Position numbers and translations under genes: made by a program. Positions 29,798 to 34,645 of a DNA stretch of 34,645 bases are shown piece by piece; position 1 is the stretch's first letter; each line of letters starts with the position of its first letter. The notes under the pieces were generated by a model. The model worked only from the letters and a program-made list of their open reading frames with translations, ran no database searches and was not told where the DNA came from. This DNA comes from Tannerella sp. (lineage in GTDB: Bacteria > Bacteroidota > Bacteroidia > Bacteroidales > Tannerellaceae). The DNA lies in assembly GCA_031260575.1 (NCBI GenBank), contig JAIRJR010000341.1, forward strand, positions 1 through 34,645, given 5' to 3'.

Positions 29798-30822
29798 AAA
29801 AATATGTAATTGAAAGAAATGCAACAATCATAGAAGCCATTGTGCGACTTGATAAACTTTCGAACGATGTACTGACTTTGTTTGTTCTTGATAGAGAACA
29901 GATGGTGGGCACATTGACAGATGGAGACATTCGACGAGCCTTAATTCGTAATATCCCGTTAGATGCATGCGTGGATCTGGTGATGAACAAATCGTTTAAA
30001 TATGTTTTTCCCAAAGAAAAGGACATAAAAAAAATTCGCGAAATAAAGGCAAGTGGAGTTCAATTATTGCCATGTTTGGGAGAAAATGGAGAGTTATTAA
30101 ACATATATAATCTGAAAACGAGAAAATCCATTTTGCCGATAGATGCGGTACTGATGGCCGGAGGCAAAGGAGTACGCTTACGTCCGTTGACCGTGAATGT
30201 ACCAAAACCTCTTTTACCTGTTGGAAACAAAACAATTATTGATTATAATGTTGACAACCTGATATGTCATGGCATTGATAATATCCATATTATTACTAAC
30301 TATTTGGCTGAACAGATTGATAGACATTTTGCTGATAAAAGGAATGGAATACAGGTTGACTGTGTGCGTGAAAAAGAATATTTAGGAACCATCGCATCCG
30401 TCAAATGTATCCAAAACATCAAAAATGATGATGTTTTGGTTATGAACTCCGACTTGTTTACCAATATTGATTTTGAAGATTTTTATGGTCATTTTTTGGA
30501 AAAAGAAGCCGATATGTCAGCGGCGGCAATTCCTTATTCCATCAATGTTCCTTATGGTATTTTTGAATTAAAAGAAGGGTATATCAAAGGAGTCAAAGAG
30601 AAACCCACTTTTAATTATTATGCCAATGCAGGTATTTATCTCATCAAAAAAAGTTTGCTTGATTTAATACCGGATGACACGTTTTTTAACGCAACCGATT
30701 TTATGGAATTGCTTATATCACACGAGAAAACAGTGGTTCATTATCCATTGGTGGGATATTGGATTGATATTGGGAAACCTGCTGATTATCAAAAAGCACA
30801 GGAATTAGCTAAGCATTTATAA
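29785..30822 (+). CDS. ptmE: CBS-domain sugar-1-phosphate guanylyltransferase (PtmE-like)
   Basis: Predicted to make the GDP-activated glucosamine sugar that starts the Leg pathway, as PtmE does in Campylobacter jejuni. Residues ~1-115 hold a pair of CBS motifs (VGTLTDGDIRRALI at ~41-54, and LPCLGENGELLNIY). Residues ~118-345 are a nucleotidyltransferase: DAVLMAGGKGVRLRPLT (signature with catalytic Arg/Lys), VPKPLLPVGNKTIIDY, NSDLFTNIDF (metal-binding Asp) and YWIDIGKPADYQKAQE. The domain pair CBS plus NTP-transferase within a Leg cluster is diagnostic of PtmE. GDP rather than UDP or dTDP use is inferred from that match. Confidence 0.88.
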   Translation: MEQLKKYVIERNATIIEAIVRLDKLSNDVLTLFVLDREQMVGTLTDGDIRRALIRNIPLDACVDLVMNKSFKYVFPKEKDIKKIREIKASGVQLLPCLGENGELLNIYNLKTRKSILPIDAVLMAGGKGVRLRPLTVNVPKPLLPVGNKTIIDYNVDNLICHGIDNIHIITNYLAEQIDRHFADKRNGIQVDCVREKEYLGTIASVKCIQNIKNDDVLVMNSDLFTNIDFEDFYGHFLEKEADMSAAAIPYSINVPYGIFELKEGYIKGVKEKPTFNYYANAGIYLIKKSLLDLIPDDTFFNATDFMELLISHEKTVVHYPLVGYWIDIGKPADYQKAQELAKHL

Positions 30823-30839
30823 AAACTTGATGAAAAGAT

Positions 30840-31556
30840 ATGTATAACAATCAGAAGATATTGGCAATTATCCCTGCAAGAGGGGGTAGTAAAGGATTGC
30901 CGGGTAAAAACATCAAACCATTATTGGGAAAACCGCTTATTGGATGGACTATTGAGCAAGCTAAAGCAAGTAAATATATTACAGAAATATTTGTTTCAAC
31001 CGATAGCCGAGAGATCGCCGATGTTGCGGAATCATTCGGAGTTTCTATTCCCGAGTTGCGTCCCTCAGAATTAGCTATTGATACTGCAACTTCATCAAGT
31101 TTTGTGGTTTATACTCTTGAAAAACTACGCAAAGAAGGTAAAAATTTCAATTACATCTTACTGCTTGAACCCACATCACCTCTGAGAAAGAATGAAGACA
31201 TTGACTCGGCAATCGAACTTGCCTTGTCCAATCCTGAAAAGAATAGTGTGGTAAGTCTCGGTGAAGTGCATATGGAACATCCCATGATTGTCAAAAAACT
31301 TGATAAAAAGGGGAATATCATTCCATATCTTGAGCAAAGCTTTGTTTTGACACAAAGACAAGAAGCAGATAAAGCATACTTCCCGTATGGAGTGGTCTAT
31401 CTTGTTAAAACAAATTATTTTATGGAAACAAAAAAGTTTTATGACGAACACTCTTTACCCTACTTTATTGAACGTTGGCAAGGTTATGAAGTAGATGACA
31501 TTTACGACTTCTTATGCATTGAAGCAATATTAAAATATCAAACATCAAAAAAATGA
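30840..31556 (+). CDS. legF: CMP-legionaminic acid synthetase (NeuA/LegF family)
   Basis: Activates legionaminic acid with CTP for transfer. The N-terminus ILAIIPARGGSKGLPGKNIK is the CMP-nonulosonate synthetase signature with the CTP-binding PARGGSKG loop (12-19). VSTDS (52-56 region), LRPSELA and LLEPTSPLRKNEDID follow, and EVDDIYDFLCIEAIL is the C-terminal dimer/metal region. 238 residues, as usual for single-domain members. It completes the seven-gene Leg set; the stop overlaps the start of the next gene by four bases. Confidence 0.92.
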   Translation: MYNNQKILAIIPARGGSKGLPGKNIKPLLGKPLIGWTIEQAKASKYITEIFVSTDSREIADVAESFGVSIPELRPSELAIDTATSSSFVVYTLEKLRKEGKNFNYILLLEPTSPLRKNEDIDSAIELALSNPEKNSVVSLGEVHMEHPMIVKKLDKKGNIIPYLEQSFVLTQRQEADKAYFPYGVVYLVKTNYFMETKKFYDEHSLPYFIERWQGYEVDDIYDFLCIEAILKYQTSKK

Positions 31557-32557
31557 ATCGTATGAAATTTGTAGTGATTGGATTAGGCTCTATGGGGAAG
31601 CGGCGCATCAGATGCCTGTTAGCCCTTGGACATAAAAAGGAAGATATTTATGGATTTGATCTTCGCGATGACAGGAAACAAGAGGTTCGTAGTTTATATG
31701 GTGTCGAAATAATTGATGATATCAATTTAGTTGATTTTTCGGACATTAATGCTGTGATTGTATCATTGCCGCCGGATAAACATGCTATCGGTGTAAAAAT
31801 TGCAATTGATCATGACAAACCTGTTTTTATTGAAGCAAGCGTTATTTTGGACGATGTATTAGATATTCAAAGTTATAATAACAATAAAGTTTTTATCGCT
31901 CCTTCATGTACAATGACTTACCACCCCATGATCAAAGATATAAAAAACATCATTCAAAGCGGTAAGTACGGTAAGGTTTGCAATTTCTCATATCATAGCG
32001 GACAATATCTGCCCGATTGGCATCCTTGGGAAAAAGTCACAGATTTTTATGTGGGACAGCGAATTACAGGAGGAGCAAGGGAAATCGTTCCTTTTGAATT
32101 TACATGGATAGTCAATCTGTTGGGTTTCCCAAAAGAGGTAAAAGGATATTACCGAAAAACCATCGATTTTGGATGCGATATTGAAGATAGTTATTGCTGT
32201 ACCATAAATTATGGCGACATCGTGGGGACAATGATTGTAGACGTGGCAGCGCGATATGCAGTACGCAATTTGATAATCAATTTGGAAGAAGCGCAAATCC
32301 AATGGCGTTGGGATAAAAAACAAATTGAATTATATGAATCGCAAACCGGCCGGTGGATCATGATTAACCAACCGACATTTAGCAGTGTTGGCGGTTATAA
32401 TGAAAACATTGGAGAAAAAATGTATATTGATGAGATGAACGCTTTCATTATGGGAATTAACGATCCTTCTATCTATCCAAATTCCATTGAGAAAGATATA
32501 AAAGTATTGCAACTATTGAAAGCGATCGAAGACTCTGATGGGGGATTTGAACGATAA
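31553..32557 (+). CDS. Divergent Gfo/Idh/MocA-family oxidoreductase of the glycan cluster
   Basis: Likely NAD(P)-dependent sugar enzyme of unknown substrate. The Rossmann motif VIGLGSMGKRRI (8-19) is intact. However, the family's catalytic EKP is replaced by EAS (94-96), losing the usual Lys. The later position where a His usually sits (in WlbA of this same window it is the HFID of FSHFID) reads VPFEFTW (179-185). These changes look conserved-family-like rather than decay, because the frame is complete (334 residues) and well formed. It is coupled to legF by an ATGA overlap. A role in modifying legionaminic acid or making another sugar of the same glycan is inferred from position only. Confidence 0.75.
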   Translation: MNRMKFVVIGLGSMGKRRIRCLLALGHKKEDIYGFDLRDDRKQEVRSLYGVEIIDDINLVDFSDINAVIVSLPPDKHAIGVKIAIDHDKPVFIEASVILDDVLDIQSYNNNKVFIAPSCTMTYHPMIKDIKNIIQSGKYGKVCNFSYHSGQYLPDWHPWEKVTDFYVGQRITGGAREIVPFEFTWIVNLLGFPKEVKGYYRKTIDFGCDIEDSYCCTINYGDIVGTMIVDVAARYAVRNLIINLEEAQIQWRWDKKQIELYESQTGRWIMINQPTFSSVGGYNENIGEKMYIDEMNAFIMGINDPSIYPNSIEKDIKVLQLLKAIEDSDGGFER

Positions 32558-32596
32558 AATAATCAGCTAAACGATTGATATTGTAAGAATAAAGGA

Positions 32597-33913
32597 ATGA
32601 ATATGGGTAAATCACAAGAATTGTATATACAGGCGAAAAAGATTATTCCCGGCGGAACGCAACTATTAAGCAAACGGCCTGAACAATTTTTGCCGGATTA
32701 TTGGCCGGCATATTATCAAAAAGCCAAAGGTTGTAAGGTTTGGGATTTGGATGGCAGGGAATATGTTGACGCAAGTTATATGGGTATTGGCGCTAATATT
32801 ATTGGTTATGCGGATGATGACATCGACAATGCTGTAAAGAAAGTTATTGATGCAGCCAATATGACTACCTTAAATCCTCCTGAGGAGGTGGATTTAGCTA
32901 AACTGCTGATCAACCTTCATCCCTGGGCGGAGATGGTACGCTTTACACGCAGTGGAGGCGAAGCGATGATGGTAGCAATACGAATTGCCAGGGCTGCAAC
33001 CGGTAAAGATATTGTACTTTTCTGTGGTTATCATGGCTGGCATGACTGGTATATTGCGGCAAATCTTTCCAATGATTCGGCTTTGGATGGGCAATTGCTT
33101 CCGGGGTTGAAACCGGCCGGAGTGCCCAGGCATTTAGCAGACACCTCATTCCCATTTGGTTTTAACGATAAGAAACAATTCCAACAATTGACTACCAAGT
33201 ACAAAAATCAAATTGCCGCAGTCGTCATGGAACCTATCCGCAATATTGACCCGGAAGAAGGTTTTTGGGAATGTATTCAATCTGAAACTGCAAAACATGG
33301 GATCGCATTAATTATTGATGAAATAACTGCCGGTTGGCGACTCAATCTGGGCGGCGCACATTTGGTGTACGGAATCAAACCTGATATAGCCGTTTTTGCC
33401 AAAGGGATGAGTAATGGCTACCCAATGGCAGCTGTCATAGGAAAGAAAAATTTTATGGATGCCGCTCAGGATTCATTTATCAGTAGTACATACTGGACAG
33501 AGCGTATCGGGCCCACAGCAGCTCTATCGACAGTACAAAAAATGAAACTTCTTAATGTTCAGGATCATTTGATTAAAATGGGTAAACTGATTCAAGACGG
33601 ATGGAATGAATCTGCAAAAAAAACAGGGCTTAGCATCCGCATCGGCTCTATTTATCCGTTAAGTCATTTTGAATTTCTGCATGAACAACCACTGGCGCTT
33701 AAAACGCTCTTCACACAAGAAATGTTGGATCGGGGGTTTTTGGCGACTACTTCTTTTTATTGCAGCTATGCTCATACTGAAGAGGTTATTAAGCAATATC
33801 TTAATGCCGTAGAAGAAACATTTCTTATCCTTAAACAATCCATTGATCAAGGTAATACCAGCCATTTGTTGCGAGGCGCTGTTTGTCAAAGCGGATTCAA
33901 GAGGTTGAATTAA
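32597..33913 (+). CDS. Class III aminotransferase, glutamate-1-semialdehyde aminomutase-like
   Basis: PLP-dependent enzyme of fold type I. Schiff-base Lys-269 lies in FAKGMSNGYPMAAVIG; the ring-binding Asp-241 is in LIIDEITAGWR; TRSGGEAMMVAIRIAR (117-132) and CGYHGWHDWY (143-152) contact the cofactor phosphate and ring. 438 residues. It resembles GSA aminomutase (HemL) in these motifs, but its location after the Leg genes and the oxidoreductase argues for an amino-sugar or related substrate rather than heme synthesis. The oxidoreductase upstream could supply a keto group for it. Function remains inferred. Confidence 0.8.
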   Translation: MNMGKSQELYIQAKKIIPGGTQLLSKRPEQFLPDYWPAYYQKAKGCKVWDLDGREYVDASYMGIGANIIGYADDDIDNAVKKVIDAANMTTLNPPEEVDLAKLLINLHPWAEMVRFTRSGGEAMMVAIRIARAATGKDIVLFCGYHGWHDWYIAANLSNDSALDGQLLPGLKPAGVPRHLADTSFPFGFNDKKQFQQLTTKYKNQIAAVVMEPIRNIDPEEGFWECIQSETAKHGIALIIDEITAGWRLNLGGAHLVYGIKPDIAVFAKGMSNGYPMAAVIGKKNFMDAAQDSFISSTYWTERIGPTAALSTVQKMKLLNVQDHLIKMGKLIQDGWNESAKKTGLSIRIGSIYPLSHFEFLHEQPLALKTLFTQEMLDRGFLATTSFYCSYAHTEEVIKQYLNAVEETFLILKQSIDQGNTSHLLRGAVCQSGFKRLN

Positions 33914-33928
33914 GTTCCGACTACCATT

Positions 33929-34645
33929 ATGAAGCAAATTATTCGTTTTTTTCTTAAACTCGCCTATACATTATATGGGCTAATAAAGATATTAGCCGGT
34001 ACAAAGTTTCGGGCAAAAAAGAAGATACTGAATGCCAACTCGGAACCATATTATATTTTAGGAAATGGCCCATCGTTAAAAAATGATATAAGTAGGTTCG
34101 ATTTGAATTTGAAATCTGACAATTTGATGGTTGTCAATGATTTCGCAATTACAGAACTGTACACTGAACTTAAACCTGAATTTTATATTTTAGCAGACCC
34201 GGCTTACTATGTTGAAAACTTAAAGCCAAATCTACAAATCATTGCACAAAACTTATTTGTAGCTTTGCATGAAAAAACAAATTGGCCTTTATCCATTTTT
34301 GTCCCCTACGAAGGGCTTAAAAAGATTCAAGAAAAACTCAAAGAAAATGAGCATATCACTGTTTTGGGATATAATAAAGTGAATACCTGGAAAGGATTCA
34401 AATGGTTTGATCGTTGGATGTATCATAAACAATGGGCAATTATTAGCGGCCTTAATGTCATCATGGTAGCATTATCTCTATCTATTTCAATGGGTATTAA
34501 AAAAATATATTTATTGGGCGTAGATCATGACTGGTTTAAAAATTTGGTGGTCGGTGATGACAATTTACTGTATATTTTAGATACTCATTTTTATGATGAT
34601 GACAATTTAAAACCTGTTCCCCTTTCAATTGAGCGAAATAATCAA
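33929..34645 (+). CDS. DUF115/GT42-like protein, candidate nonulosonic acid transferase (3' end outside window)
   Basis: The frame opens at ATG 33929, 15 bases after the aminotransferase stop, and stays open to the window end (239 codons seen). A short hydrophobic/basic N-terminus precedes YYILGNGPSLKNDI (~43-56). The GNGPSL motif marks both the MptE-like DUF115 family and GT42 sialyltransferases. Later, IISGLNVIMVALSLSISMGI followed by KKIYLLGVDHDWF parallels the SGV...ALGYKEIYLSGIDF segment of Campylobacter Cst enzymes. The cell would need a transferase for CMP-legionaminic acid and no other candidate is visible. DUF115 is also found in Maf flagellin glycosylation proteins. Transferase activity is an inference. 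Confidence 0.65.
   Translation, partial: MKQIIRFFLKLAYTLYGLIKILAGTKFRAKKKILNANSEPYYILGNGPSLKNDISRFDLNLKSDNLMVVNDFAITELYTELKPEFYILADPAYYVENLKPNLQIIAQNLFVALHEKTNWPLSIFVPYEGLKKIQEKLKENEHITVLGYNKVNTWKGFKWFDRWMYHKQWAIISGLNVIMVALSLSISMGIKKIYLLGVDHDWFKNLVVGDDNLLYILDTHFYDDDNLKPVPLSIERNNQ

Noticed and set aside
24884-31556. Reading the cluster as sialic acid (Neu5Ac) or pseudaminic acid synthesis
   Set aside because: NeuB, NeuC and NeuA homologues alone could suggest Neu5Ac, but the dehydratase, 4-aminotransferase and PtmE next to them are not needed for it. For pseudaminic acid one expects PseB and PseG types; the NeuC-type epimerase and the LegB/LegC signatures do not fit.
32597-33913. Calling the class III aminotransferase HemL (heme synthesis)
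   Set aside because: The core motifs match the family, but the gene sits within a glycan cluster behind an oxidoreductase and no heme gene is near; sugar-related function is more likely.

Overview
The window carries about 26 genes, all on the + strand, and looks like a chromosomal segment of a Bacteroidetes bacterium, most likely order Bacteroidales. Three things point there. Promoters match the Bacteroidetes TTTG / TAnnTTTG pattern, for example upstream of metG and of the flippase gene. The ATP synthase operon has the order atpD-atpC-(4-TM protein)-atpB-atpE-atpF-atpH-atpA-atpG, with a very short epsilon subunit and a long N-terminal extension on subunit a. The parE-coaD-S41 protease order also fits. 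I cannot name the genus from sequence alone.

Layout. (1) 1-2695: the 3' end of an RND efflux pump gene and its outer-membrane factor lipoprotein. (2) 2986-13637: housekeeping genes: a PBP4-type D,D-peptidase (dacB), a GNAT-fold protein, topoisomerase IV subunit B (parE), coaD, an S41 C-terminal processing protease, a DEAD-box RNA helicase with a DbpA-type RNA-binding domain, and metG. (3) 13634-15792: a DegT-family sugar aminotransferase and a WlbA-like Gfo/Idh/MocA dehydrogenase. Their predicted job is 3-oxidation and 3-amination of a UDP-GlcNAc-uronic acid. They are joined to metG by ATGA overlaps. (4) 15961-23181: the complete F1Fo ATP synthase operon, closed by a perfect 15-bp hairpin terminator. 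(5) 23377-34645 (running off the window): a surface-glycan cluster with a Wzx-type flippase, a legionaminic acid set (legB, legC, legH, legI, legG, ptmE, legF), a divergent oxidoreductase, a class III aminotransferase, and a truncated DUF115/GT42-like gene that may be the transferase.

How region 5 is read. PtmE would make a GDP-activated glucosamine sugar. LegB (4,6-dehydratase), LegC (4-aminotransferase) and LegH (4-N-acetyltransferase) turn it into the diacetamido-trideoxy sugar. LegG removes the nucleotide and epimerises C2, LegI condenses the product with phosphoenolpyruvate, and LegF activates the nonulosonic acid with CMP. The oxidoreductase and aminotransferase after legF are not part of the known core pathway and may further modify the sugar. 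The final gene, with a GNGPSL motif, is a plausible nonulosonic acid transferase. The cluster starts behind its own promoter and its distal part is visibly more AT-rich than the housekeeping part, which suggests a variable or acquired locus.

I found no tRNA, rRNA, CRISPR array, insertion sequence or integrase. All minus-strand open frames look like shadows of real genes.
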